Assembly: GCA_016213755.1 (NCBI GenBank)
Contig: JACQZT010000241.1
Location: 1-35,033 of the forward strand
Direction of reading: 5' to 3'
From: Acidobacteriota bacterium
Lineage (GTDB): Bacteria; Acidobacteriota; Terriglobia; Bryobacterales; Bryobacteraceae
DNA: 35,033 bases
Shown: positions 1-7,627 of the stretch, in pieces
Layout: the number at the start of each line of letters is the position of its first letter
Numbering within the stretch: position 1 is the first letter of the stretch
The notes under the pieces: model-generated
Seen by the model: only the letters and a program-made list of their open reading frames with translations
What the model was told of the DNA's origin: nothing
Database searches by the model: none
Program-made: the position numbers and the translations under genes

Positions 1-174
1 CGCCAGGCGGACATCGAAGACGAATTCAGCCGCCTTTTGCGCGCCCAGGTGGTCATTGTCGGCAGCGTTCGGAAGCTCGCCGACTCTCAGCGCCACGCCG
101 ATGAGCGCATGAACGCCCTCATCGCGGTGGCTGGCGGCCTGGTCCGCCGCACTCCGCCCCACGCCCAAGCGTAG
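1..174 (+). CDS. C-terminal fragment of an unidentified, probably coiled-coil protein
   Basis: Frame 1 is open from the first base to a TAG at 172-174 and gives 57 residues. The start lies outside the window. The peptide is charged and helical (RQADIEDEFSRLLRAQ, then LADSQRHADERMNALI) with spaced hydrophobic residues, as in a short amphipathic or coiled-coil tail. It ends VRRTPPHAQA. I recall similar tails (KLADAQQHTDERLNALI) on small hypothetical proteins of Acidobacteria, but I cannot assign a function. It overlaps the 3' end of the convergent HAD gene by 56 nt, so one of the two ends may be poorly conserved. That the frame is coding is likely but not proven. Confidence 0.5.
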   Translation, partial: RQADIEDEFSRLLRAQVVIVGSVRKLADSQRHADERMNALIAVAGGLVRRTPPHAQA

Positions 175-766
175 CTTCCACCAGCGACGGCATTTCGCGG
201 GCCCGCGGAACCATGACGCAGTCGAAGCCGGCGGCGCGGGCGCTTTCCATGCCGGCCGGCGAGTCCTCGACCACCAGCGGTGTTCGGGCGCCCAGCAGCT
301 CGGCGGCGCGCAGGTAGGGGTCCGGCGCGGGTTTCAGACGCGGCGTATCGTTGCCGAAGACCTCGGCGCCAAAGAAGCGGCGAATGCCCCCGGCCTCCAG
401 GAGCGGCGCAACTTCGCCGCGGCCGCTCGATGTGACCACGGCCAGCTTGTAGCCGTGCAAAGATGCCAGGAAACCCGGCAGCCCCGGAACCCAGGGCTGG
501 GATTCCAGGCTCCGGCGGCGGAACAGTTCTTTCTTGGCCGGGTGGTGTTCGAGCAGCGCGGCGCCCTCGACGGGAGGCTGGGCCAGCGGCGCCAGCTCGT
601 GCAGCATGGCCCGGTCGGAAACGCCAATCCAGCGCCGGGCATACTCTTCCCAGGTAAGATCGATGCCATAGGGCGCCAGCACCTGCATCCAGCAGGCGTA
701 GTGCAGCGGTTCGGTATCGATCAGAACGCCGTCGAAATCGAAAAGAATCGCGTCGTATGCGGGCAT
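119..766 (-). CDS. HAD-superfamily hydrolase, beta-phosphoglucomutase-like (subfamily IA)
   Basis: A 215-residue cytosolic phosphatase or phosphomutase of the HAD-IA group. Motif I is FDFDGVLIDTEP (nucleophile D10, acid/base D12). Motif II is VVTSSG, motif III is the lysine in LKPAPDPYL, and motif IV is VVEDSPAGMESARAAG. The alpha-helical cap between motifs I and II fits phosphoglycolate phosphatase or beta-phosphoglucomutase-like enzymes, so the substrate is a small phosphorylated sugar or acid that cannot be named from sequence. The ATG at 766 lies 2 nt after the M48 protease stop, so the two are probably co-transcribed. The last 18 or so codons overlap the convergent partial gene at the window edge, and the tail (GGPGRQPPR) looks non-conserved. 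The family call is firm; the substrate is unknown. Confidence 0.88.
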   Translation of the reverse strand: MPAYDAILFDFDGVLIDTEPLHYACWMQVLAPYGIDLTWEEYARRWIGVSDRAMLHELAPLAQPPVEGAALLEHHPAKKELFRRRSLESQPWVPGLPGFLASLHGYKLAVVTSSGRGEVAPLLEAGGIRRFFGAEVFGNDTPRLKPAPDPYLRAAELLGARTPLVVEDSPAGMESARAAGFDCVMVPRAREMPSLVEATLGRGAECGGPGRQPPR

Positions 767-768
767 TC

Positions 769-2151
769 TCAGCGGCCAATCCGCAGCGACTGGAGCATTT
801 GGTTGAAAGTGCCCTCCAGGCGCGAATACTCGGATTTGGGCGCCACCAGGACCAGGTAGAGCAGATCGCCGCCGCGGTCGACAGTCACCAGCAGGTCCAC
901 CTCTTCGCCCTGGAAAGGAGACGGCGAGGACAGAGTGGTCACCATCGCGGGACGGCGGTCCACCGACACACTGCGCGCCGCGCGGGCCACGCGCAGGCCC
1001 GAGTTGGATTGCGTCAGTTGCCGCACCAGGTCCTGGGTGTCGCGCTCCAGATCGGCGCTTCCAGTCCGCGGCGTATAGACGTTGAGGATGGCTCCGAAAC
1101 CGACCGCGACATTGCCGTTCTGGCCTTGCACCAGGCCCTGGCGCGGCGCGATGGTCACGCTGGGCGACTGCGGGTCTTCGAACGTCTCCCAGTTGTCCGG
1201 ATAGGAGAGCGTGAATCCCCTGCCCCGGTACTCGCGCACGCCGCCGGAGGGCTGCACGGCGGGCGGCGGCCCGCCGCCGGACTGCGCCTGTCCCTGAGCC
1301 TGTCCCTGCGCGGGGCGCGGCTTGGGGGGCTCGGGCAAACGGTTCACGATGGCTTTGACGCTCTGCAACTTCCCTGTGTCGGTGACGTACTTCTTTTGCG
1401 GCAGGTAGCGGACCTCTTCCTCGATCGCCGCCATGCGGTTGCCCGGATTGGGGTGGTCGGAAAAGAACTGCGCCACGCGGCCGCCGGAGCCGCCCTCGGC
1501 CTGGAGCTTCTCGAAGAAGCGGGCCAGCTCCAGCGGATTGTAGCCGGCGCCGGCCATGATGCGGGCGCCCACCAGGTCCGCGTCGGCCTCGGCCGCGCGC
1601 GAGTACTTGAGCAGCACCGAATTCGCTCCCAGACCGATGCCCAACTGGGCCAGTTGGCCCAGCATCCCGCGGCCGGCCAGCGAGCCCGCCAGCATGGCCG
1701 GAATCTGGATCAGGTTGGCCTTGGAGGCCTGGTTGGTTCCATGGCGCAGCGCGACGTGCGCGATCTCGTGCGCCATCACGCCGGCGATCTGCGCCTCGTT
1801 GTCGGCGGCGGCGATCAGCCCGCTGTGAATGAACATGGGTCCGCCGGGCAGCGCGAAGGCATTGATGGTCTTCTGGTTGACCACCTGGAAGCTGTAAGGG
1901 TAGTCGCCCGCCAGCGGCTGGCTGGTGAGTTTCTTTCCGATGGAGCCGATATAGGCGTCCACCTCCCGGTCGCGCACCACCTGCATCTGTTTCTCGATTT
2001 CAGCCTTGGCTTCGCGGCCCAGTTGCACGTCGTCCTGAGGCGAGAACAGATTGAACCCGGGTTTCGGCTCGCGCCGTTTGGCCGGCTGCTGGGCGCAGGC
2101 CGCGTGCCACGCGAGAAGTGCCAGGGCGATCAGCGTTGTCAGTCTTCGCAC
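769..2151 (-). CDS. Exported M48-family zinc metalloprotease (BepA/LoiP-like)
   Basis: A 460-residue protein with an N-terminal signal sequence ([19 protein letters not shown]), predicted to act in the periplasm. The zinc site is HEIAH (H128, E129, H132), with the third ligand E188 in SRAAEADAD. The region around [15 protein letters not shown] is typical of the M48C proteases that handle misfolded outer-membrane proteins. After a low-complexity linker (QGQAQGQAQ, then a Gly/Pro run) comes a second domain from about residue 305 ([17 protein letters not shown] onward) that may bind substrate or the envelope. The start is GTG, chosen because GGAGAGG lies at good spacing upstream. WHAAC is a poor lipobox, so the protein is more likely secreted than lipidated. 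The HAD gene follows 2 nt downstream. Confidence 0.88.
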   Translation of the reverse strand: MRRLTTLIALALLAWHAACAQQPAKRREPKPGFNLFSPQDDVQLGREAKAEIEKQMQVVRDREVDAYIGSIGKKLTSQPLAGDYPYSFQVVNQKTINAFALPGGPMFIHSGLIAAADNEAQIAGVMAHEIAHVALRHGTNQASKANLIQIPAMLAGSLAGRGMLGQLAQLGIGLGANSVLLKYSRAAEADADLVGARIMAGAGYNPLELARFFEKLQAEGGSGGRVAQFFSDHPNPGNRMAAIEEEVRYLPQKKYVTDTGKLQSVKAIVNRLPEPPKPRPAQGQAQGQAQSGGGPPPAVQPSGGVREYRGRGFTLSYPDNWETFEDPQSPSVTIAPRQGLVQGQNGNVAVGFGAILNVYTPRTGSADLERDTQDLVRQLTQSNSGLRVARAARSVSVDRRPAMVTTLSSPSPFQGEEVDLLVTVDRGGDLLYLVLVAPKSEYSRLEGTFNQMLQSLRIGR

Positions 2152-2203
2152 GGTGGGTTCCTCTCCCTACCAGTTTAAAACGGTTTCGGCGCGCGCCCTA
2201 CGC

Positions 2204-2209
2204 TATAAT
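2204..2209 (+). promoter_or_regulatory. -10 box of ilvE, leaderless spacing
   Basis: A perfect TATAAT with only 7 nt (ACTCAAC) before the ilvE ATG. Transcription would begin at or next to the start codon, so no Shine-Dalgarno could be transcribed. No convincing -35 hexamer is visible. This is inferred from spacing only. Confidence 0.6.
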
Positions 2210-2216
2210 ACTCAAC

Positions 2217-3140
2217 ATGTTAACGCCCACCGAAAAGATCTGGCACAACGGCCGCTTCATCCCCTGGCAGGAGGCCAAGATCCATGTGCTTTCCCACGTC
2301 GTGAGCTACGGTTCGAGCGTCTTCGAGGGCATCCGCTGTTACGAGACTCCCTCGGGTCCCCGGATTTTCCGGCTGCGGGAGCACATCCGGCGCATGGAAG
2401 ACTCGTCGAAGATCTACCGCATGCCGGTTCCGTTTTCGAGCCAGCAGCTTCGCGAAGCGATGATCGAACTGGTGCGTCTCAACGGCCTGAGTTCGTGCTA
2501 CATCCGGCCCATCGTGCTGCGCGGATACGGCGAGATGGGCGTGCATTCGGGCCGCAACCCGGTGGAGGTGTACATCGCCTGCTGGGAATGGGGCAAGTAC
2601 CTGGGCGAAGAGGCGCTGGCGGCGGGCGTCGACGTCTGCGTTTCGAGCTGGAACCGCATCGCGCCCAACACGCTGCCGGCGCTCGCCAAGGCCGGCGGCA
2701 ACTACCTCAACTCGCAGCTCATGCGCATGGAGGCCAACCTCAACGGCTATGTGGAAGCCATCGCGCTGGACGAAGCCGGGTATGTGAGCGAGGGTTCGGG
2801 CGAGAACATTTTCGTGGTGCGCGACGGGAAGATTTTCACCCCGCCGCTGGGGGCCAGCGTCCTGCCCGGCATCACGCGCGACTCGATCCTGCAACTGGCC
2901 GCCGAAGCGGGTTTGCCGGTCATCGAGACCATCATCCCGCGCGAAATGCTCTACATCGCCGACGAAGTGTTCTTCACCGGCACGGCGGCGGAAGTCTCGC
3001 CCATCCGTTCGATCGACCGCATCACGGTGGGCGCGGGCTGCCGCGGCCCGATCACCGAGCGGCTGCAAAAGGAGTTCTTCGCCATCATCGACGGAAAGAA
3101 GCCGGATCGCTTCGGCTGGCTGACTCCGGTTGGGGCGTGA
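2217..3140 (+). CDS. ilvE: Branched-chain amino acid aminotransferase
   Basis: A 307-residue fold-type IV PLP enzyme that interconverts leucine, isoleucine and valine with their 2-oxo acids, using glutamate/2-oxoglutarate, in the cytosol. The N-terminal signature [13 protein letters not shown] is present. The PLP lysine is K158 in [12 protein letters not shown], followed by EGSGENIF and PGITRDSI, and then [12 protein letters not shown]. Length and motif order match bacterial IlvE closely. The ORF track begins 33 codons earlier, but the family start is [12 protein letters not shown] at 2217. A TATAAT box sits 7 nt before that ATG and would lie inside the longer version. The gene is divergent from the M48 protease across 65 bp. 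Confidence in the function is high. Confidence 0.95.
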   Translation: MLTPTEKIWHNGRFIPWQEAKIHVLSHVVSYGSSVFEGIRCYETPSGPRIFRLREHIRRMEDSSKIYRMPVPFSSQQLREAMIELVRLNGLSSCYIRPIVLRGYGEMGVHSGRNPVEVYIACWEWGKYLGEEALAAGVDVCVSSWNRIAPNTLPALAKAGGNYLNSQLMRMEANLNGYVEAIALDEAGYVSEGSGENIFVVRDGKIFTPPLGASVLPGITRDSILQLAAEAGLPVIETIIPREMLYIADEVFFTGTAAEVSPIRSIDRITVGAGCRGPITERLQKEFFAIIDGKKPDRFGWLTPVGA

Positions 3141-3367
3141 GAGGCTGGCTCGATCCGCAGGCGCGACCCAAACAGCGGCACCTCCCCCGAGATTCTCCGC
3201 TGGGGCCGCGCCCGTAGGGGATCAGTTGCTGTTGTAGCAGGAGCGGGCCGCGGGATGCCAGCGAAAAATGGACTGAAAAGGACGTTTTCAACAGAAATGA
3301 TCCCGCGCAGGATGAACAGGTTGAGCGCGGGCGGATGTGGGAAAGCTGTGAAAAAATCGTGAACGCC

Positions 3368-4558
3368 ATGAATTGTTTCGGCATTGACGCCCGCTCCGGC
3401 GCGGCAGTGCGAGTGGAGGGGGATGCGGTGATCGGCGCGGTGGAGCCGCTGATCTCCCCGCCGCCGGATCTTCCGCTGCTCGCGCCGGGTTTCATCGACC
3501 TGCAAGTGAACGGTTTCGCGGGCGCCGACTTCAACCAGCCCGCGACGCCGCACGAAGCCATCCAGGCCAGCCTGCGCGCGCTCTTCCGCACCGGCGTGAC
3601 GCGCTTTTTGCCCACCATCATTACCGGCCCGCCCGGTGGCATGGCGGGAGCGTTGCGCAACCTGGCCGCCGCGCGCGAAGCGCTGCCCGACGGGCCCGCC
3701 ATGGAGGGGTTTCACGTCGAAGGGCCGCACATCTCCGCCGAAGAGGGACCGCGTGGCGCGCACCCGGCGCAATGGGTCCGGCCTCCGGATGTCGAGGAGT
3801 ATCGCCGCTGGCAGGAGGCCTCGCAAGGCCAAGTGCGAATGGTGACGCTGTCGCCGGAATGGCCCGGCGCGCCGGCCTACATCGAGGCGCTGGTGCGCGA
3901 GGGCGTGGTGGCCGCCATCGGACACACCAGCGCCACGGCGGCGCAGATCGAAGACGCGGTGCGCGCCGGCGCAACCATTTCGACACATCTCGGCAACGGC
4001 GCGCACGCCCTGATCCCGCGCCACCCGAATTACCTCTGGGAACAGCTTGCCAACGACCGTCTCGCGGCCAGCTTCATCGTCGACGGCATCCACCTGCCGG
4101 CCGCGTTCCTCAAGGTCGCGCTGCGCGCCAAGGGCATCGAACGCTCCGTTCTGATTACCGACGCGGTGACGCCCGCCGCCTGCCAGCCGGGGTTCTACCG
4201 CCTGGGCGAGATGGACGTGGAACTGCACGCCAACGGGAGCGTGACCTTGCGCGGTACGACGCGCCTGGCCGGCTCGGCGCTGAAGATGGATTGCGGCATT
4301 GAAAACCTGATGCGGCTCGCCGGGCTCTCGCTAGTCGAGGCCCTGGCTATGACCACCCGCAACCCGGCCCGCGTAGCGCGCATCTCGGGCCGTCAGCGCG
4401 GCCTGACCCCCGGTGATCGCGCCGACCTGGTGGCCTTTCGCTTCGACCCCGACACCAAAAGCATCCGGATCGAACGGACCTGGCTGGGCGGCAAGCTGGT
4501 GTATTCGAGTTTCGGGCTACGAAACCCCGAAACTACTGGCTGCGGCCCCGCGCCGTGA
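3368..4558 (+). CDS. nagA: N-acetylglucosamine-6-phosphate deacetylase
   Basis: A 396-residue amidohydrolase that removes acetate from GlcNAc-6-phosphate in amino-sugar and cell-wall recycling. Family landmarks appear in order: APGFIDLQVNGF, the metal-ligand Glu in HVEGPHIS, IGHTSATAAQI and STHLGNGAHAL (metal His residues), IVDGIHLP, and the catalytic Asp in LITDAVTPA. The C-terminal beta-sandwich segment GDRADLVAF is intact. The start at 3368 (MNCFGIDARSG) fits the family better than the ORF-track start 11 codons upstream at 3335; neither has a clear ribosome-binding site. About 230 bases separate it from ilvE and hold nothing I can identify. Its tail overlaps the convergent PLP-enzyme gene by 26 nt. 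No nagB or sugar transporter is adjacent. Confidence 0.92.
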   Translation: MNCFGIDARSGAAVRVEGDAVIGAVEPLISPPPDLPLLAPGFIDLQVNGFAGADFNQPATPHEAIQASLRALFRTGVTRFLPTIITGPPGGMAGALRNLAAAREALPDGPAMEGFHVEGPHISAEEGPRGAHPAQWVRPPDVEEYRRWQEASQGQVRMVTLSPEWPGAPAYIEALVREGVVAAIGHTSATAAQIEDAVRAGATISTHLGNGAHALIPRHPNYLWEQLANDRLAASFIVDGIHLPAAFLKVALRAKGIERSVLITDAVTPAACQPGFYRLGEMDVELHANGSVTLRGTTRLAGSALKMDCGIENLMRLAGLSLVEALAMTTRNPARVARISGRQRGLTPGDRADLVAFRFDPDTKSIRIERTWLGGKLVYSSFGLRNPETTGCGPAP

Positions 4559-5693
4559 TGGGCCAGACCGCCACGACGGCGTCGCCTTTCATCACCTGGA
4601 TGAAGTCGTAGAGGTTCACGGTGGGGTCGCAGTGCGGGACGATGAATTCGACGCGGTCGCCGAGTTCCACGGGCACGGGGCCGCCGCCGGCGGCGGTCAG
4701 CTTGCCGTGTTCGTCGCCCGCCCAGGCGTAGCTGACGCCGGTCAGCCCTTTTGCTTCGGGAGGGAACGGCTTGTCGGTGGAGAACGCTTTGAAGCCGCCG
4801 TCGACGATGGCGTTATCCTTGGCCGGCTTACTGATGACGGTGGTCAGCACCGTCAAGGCATTCTGAAAATCGCGGTACACCGGACCGCCGGCCCCGCCGA
4901 TGCGGTTGTAGTCCAGGTCCATGAACATGAAACTGCCGGGCTGGATTTCGGTGATGCCGTCGATCTCGCTGTCGATGTTGTAGGTTCCGGTGGAGCCGCC
5001 GGTGACCAGCGGGCAGGCGATGCCGCTCTTCTCGATGCGCTGGCGCGTTTCGACGGCGCGCGCCATGGCGGCGCGCGAGAAGCGCCTGCGTTCCTCGAAA
5101 CCGATGACGTGGGAAGAGTTGCCGGAGTAGGATTGAAGACCGGCCAGCTTGAGGTTGGGCAACTTGACGATCAGGCGCGCCAGCTCGGCGGCGCGCTCGC
5201 CCGGTTCGATGCCGGTGCGGTTGCCCACCAGCAGGTCGATGGCCAGGTTCAGCTTCAGGCGCGCCGCGCCCGCGGCGTCGTTCAGATCGCGCGCGTTGGC
5301 GGCATCGTCCACCGAGAAGATGGTCTCCGGATGCCGCCGGGCCAGGCGCACAGCGCGCTCGATGCGCCAGCGCCCGACCATGGCCGAGGTCAGCAGCAAG
5401 CCCGTCACCCCGCCGCCGGCCAGGGCTTCGGCCTCGCTGATCTTGGCGGCGCAAGCCCCCACCGCGCCGGCCTCTATCAGGCGGCGGGCGATTTCGGGGC
5501 ACTTGTGCGTCTTGGCGTGCGGCCTGAAAGCGCGGCCCTGTTTCTTCAGAAAGCCGGCCATGCGCTCCACGTTGGCGTTGAAAGCATCCAGATCGAGCAG
5601 CAGCGCGGGAGTGGGCAGTTCCGCGCGCGTCATCGCCTTGGCGGCCAGCGGGACTCCCGCGGCGGCGGTCAGAAACACTCGTCGGGTGGGCAT
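4533..5693 (-). CDS. D-threonine aldolase / D-serine dehydratase-like PLP enzyme, exported
   Basis: A 386-residue fold-type III (alanine-racemase-like) PLP enzyme. The PLP lysine is K61 in RPHAKTHKCP. The barrel carries VTGGSTGTYN and GSFMFMD, and the C-terminal domain has the HCDPTVNLYD motif, whose His and Cys bind a metal in D-serine dehydratase. Related enzymes cleave D-threonine-type beta-hydroxy-D-amino acids or dehydrate D-serine; the exact reaction cannot be told from sequence. The N-terminus MPTRRVFLTAAAGVPLAAKA is a Tat-like signal, so the folded, cofactor-loaded enzyme may be exported. A strong GGAG precedes the ATG. It follows the M19 dipeptidase by 13 nt, which suggests the two process D-amino-acid peptides together. 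Confidence 0.87.
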   Translation of the reverse strand: MPTRRVFLTAAAGVPLAAKAMTRAELPTPALLLDLDAFNANVERMAGFLKKQGRAFRPHAKTHKCPEIARRLIEAGAVGACAAKISEAEALAGGGVTGLLLTSAMVGRWRIERAVRLARRHPETIFSVDDAANARDLNDAAGAARLKLNLAIDLLVGNRTGIEPGERAAELARLIVKLPNLKLAGLQSYSGNSSHVIGFEERRRFSRAAMARAVETRQRIEKSGIACPLVTGGSTGTYNIDSEIDGITEIQPGSFMFMDLDYNRIGGAGGPVYRDFQNALTVLTTVISKPAKDNAIVDGGFKAFSTDKPFPPEAKGLTGVSYAWAGDEHGKLTAAGGGPVPVELGDRVEFIVPHCDPTVNLYDFIQVMKGDAVVAVWPITARGRSQ

Positions 5694-5706
5694 GAAACAA
5701 CTCCTT

Positions 5707-6819
5707 TCAGCGTTGCCGCGCCTGCTCCACGGCGCGCATCAAACGTAACATGTTTCCGCCGTAAATCTTGCGGATATCGGCGGGCTTGTACCCGTGCTCC
5801 AGCAGCGCGCGGGTGAGGTTGGGGAACTGGCCCGGGTCGTCCACGCCCTGTGGCGTGCAACTGATGCCGTCGAAGTCGGTACCGATGCCGACGTGATCTA
5901 TCCCAGCCAGCTTCACCACGCGATCAATGTGCGCCACCACGTCCTGCACTGTGGCGCGGGGCATCTTTGTTCCGGCGGGCCGGCCGGGATTGATCCAGGC
6001 CGAAGCGTCGGCCGACTTCTGCGACAGGAATTCGCAGCCGAAGTTCATGTTCACCTGCCCGCCCCTGCGCGTGAGAGCCACGATCATCTCGTCCGTCAGG
6101 TTGCGCGGGATGTTGGATAGCGCCCGGCAGTTTGAGTGCGTCGCCAGCACCGGCGCGCGGCTCGTCTCCAGCACGTCCCAAAACGTTTTGTCCGAAACGT
6201 GAGATACGTCCACCATCATGCCCAGGCGGTTCATCTCGGTGACGATCTCGCGGCCCAGCGGCGTCAGCCCGTTGTGGTGTTTCACCTCCGGCCGGTCGAG
6301 GTCGCCCGACGAGTCGGCCCAGTTGTTGGTGTTGGCGTGGGTCAGCGTCATGTAGCGCGCGCCCAGGTCGTAGAAAGTCCGCAGCACGCGCACGCTGTCC
6401 TCGATGGCGTGGCCGCCTTCGACGCCCATCAGGGCCGCGATTTTGCGCCGCTTGTGCGCCTGCTCGATCTCCCGCGCGCTGGTGGCCAGCACGAAATCGC
6501 CCGAGTGCTTGTCGACGATGTCGCGTCGCACCGAGTCGAACACCTCCAGGGCGTGATGCGCCGCTCCGCCCTTGGTGGCATACTCGGGCGCGACGTAGAC
6601 CGCGAAAAACACGGCGCCCACGCCGCCCTGCTTCAGGCGTGCGATGTCGGTATGGCCGCGCTCGTTGCGGGCGCCGATGTCCATGCCGCGCAGAGTCTTG
6701 ATGGGGACGTCGTTGTGCGTGTCGATCAGCAGGGCGGAGCGATGGACCTTCGCCACCTCTTTGTCGCTCACCGCGAGAATCGGCACGGCCAGACACAGAC
6801 CCAGGAAGACTGTCTTCAT
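5707..6819 (-). CDS. Membrane dipeptidase, peptidase family M19 (renal dipeptidase-like)
   Basis: A 370-residue zinc dipeptidase with a Sec-type signal (MKTVFLGLCLAVPILAVS), so probably periplasmic. Metal-site motifs appear in order: DTHND (HxD), GVEGGHAIE (bridging Glu), DVSHVSD and ATHSNCRAL (His ligands), and IGTDFDG (Asp). Family members cleave dipeptides and commonly accept a D-residue at the C-terminal position. It is the first gene of a two-gene unit with the D-threonine-aldolase-like enzyme. Its ATG is only 27 bp from the divergent prmA ATG, so both promoters must share or overlap that gap. On this strand TATAAA lies 11 nt before the ATG. Family assignment is firm; the physiological substrate is inferred. 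Confidence 0.92.
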   Translation of the reverse strand: MKTVFLGLCLAVPILAVSDKEVAKVHRSALLIDTHNDVPIKTLRGMDIGARNERGHTDIARLKQGGVGAVFFAVYVAPEYATKGGAAHHALEVFDSVRRDIVDKHSGDFVLATSAREIEQAHKRRKIAALMGVEGGHAIEDSVRVLRTFYDLGARYMTLTHANTNNWADSSGDLDRPEVKHHNGLTPLGREIVTEMNRLGMMVDVSHVSDKTFWDVLETSRAPVLATHSNCRALSNIPRNLTDEMIVALTRRGGQVNMNFGCEFLSQKSADASAWINPGRPAGTKMPRATVQDVVAHIDRVVKLAGIDHVGIGTDFDGISCTPQGVDDPGQFPNLTRALLEHGYKPADIRKIYGGNMLRLMRAVEQARQR

Positions 6820-6832
6820 TATCTGTCAAGTT

Positions 6833-6840
6833 TATACAAT
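6833..6840 (+). promoter_or_regulatory. -10 box of prmA, leaderless spacing
   Basis: TATACAAT ends 6 nt before the prmA ATG, inside a 27-bp gap between divergent start codons. With normal promoter geometry the transcript would start at about the A of ATG. No Shine-Dalgarno is present between the box and the start. Confidence 0.55.
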
Positions 6841-6846
6841 CGGACC

Positions 6847-7614
6847 ATGGTCGCGCTTCACATCCGTTGCGAACTCGAGGACAAGGACCGCATCCTGGCC
6901 GAGCTTTGGGAGCGCGGCACCGAGGGCGTCGTGGAAGAGGACCTCCCCGGGGGCGGCTGCCGCCTGCGAGCCTATTTCAACCAAACCTTCGACGCCGCGG
7001 AGTGGAACGGCGAATGGCGCGCGGAGGAAGAGCGCGACTGGGTGGCGGTGTCGCGGGAAGGCTGGGAGCCGCTCGAAGTGGGACGGCGCTTCTATCTCGT
7101 GCCGGCCTGGCGCGACGACCCGGCCCCCGCGGGCCGGCTGCGGCTGCCCATCGATTCGGGCCTGGCCTGCGGCACCGGCTATCACCAGGCCACTCAGCTC
7201 TGTCTGGAGGCGCTGGAACGCTGGCTGCGCCCCGGCGACACGCTGATCGACGTGGGCACTGGCTCCGGAATTCTCGCCGAGGCCGGGCTGCTGCTGGGCG
7301 CGGGCGCCGCCATCGGGTGCGACATCGAGCCGGACGCCGTGCTGTGGGCCCGGGAGCACACGCGCGCGCACCTGTTTGCCGGCAGCCTTCGCTCCGTGCG
7401 CGACGCGGCGGCCGACACGGTAGTGGCCAACATCAACCAAGCCGCGCTGGTGGCTCTGGCGGCGGACTTGCGCCGTGTGTGCAAGCCCGGCGGGCGGCTC
7501 ATCCTCGGCGGCTTCCGCACTGAGGAGATGGCCGCCATCGTGCGAGCAATTCCCCTGCCCTGCCTGGACCTGCTGGAAATGCAGGGCTGGAACTGTCTGG
7601 TGTGCGGCGAGTGA
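6847..7614 (+). CDS. prmA: Ribosomal protein L11 methyltransferase
   Basis: A 255-residue SAM-dependent methyltransferase predicted to trimethylate ribosomal protein L11. The SAM-binding motif I is LIDVGTGSGILAEAG, and the acidic loop is IGCDIEPDAV. The catalytic loop region is VVANINQAAL, and the substrate-side motif ACGTGYHQATQLC matches PrmA (FGTGxHxTT in E. coli). At 255 residues it is shorter than the usual 290-300, mainly in the N-terminal recognition domain, which still has the CELEDKDRILAELWERG pattern. The start at 6847 is preferred over the long ORF-track extension because homology begins there and a -10 box lies 6 nt upstream. An MR/MLE-family gene follows after 13 nt with its own -10 box. 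Confidence 0.88.
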   Translation: MVALHIRCELEDKDRILAELWERGTEGVVEEDLPGGGCRLRAYFNQTFDAAEWNGEWRAEEERDWVAVSREGWEPLEVGRRFYLVPAWRDDPAPAGRLRLPIDSGLACGTGYHQATQLCLEALERWLRPGDTLIDVGTGSGILAEAGLLLGAGAAIGCDIEPDAVLWAREHTRAHLFAGSLRSVRDAAADTVVANINQAALVALAADLRRVCKPGGRLILGGFRTEEMAAIVRAIPLPCLDLLEMQGWNCLVCGE

Positions 7615-7620
7615 TACAAT
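7613..7620 (+). promoter_or_regulatory. -10 box of the enolase-superfamily gene, overlapping the prmA stop
   Basis: GATACAAT shares two bases with the prmA TGA stop and ends 7 nt before the next ATG at 7628. The downstream gene can therefore be transcribed separately, probably without a leader, as well as by read-through from prmA. Confidence 0.5.
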
Positions 7621-7627
7621 CCCCTTC

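Noticed and set aside
1290-1330. Tandem repeat in the M48 gene (QGQAQGQAQ)
   Set aside because: A short low-complexity linker between domains, not a meaningful repeat array.
3141-3367. Small gene or RNA in the ilvE-nagA gap
   Set aside because: No ORF with a start signal, no tRNA-like fold and no clear hairpin with T-tract seen by eye.
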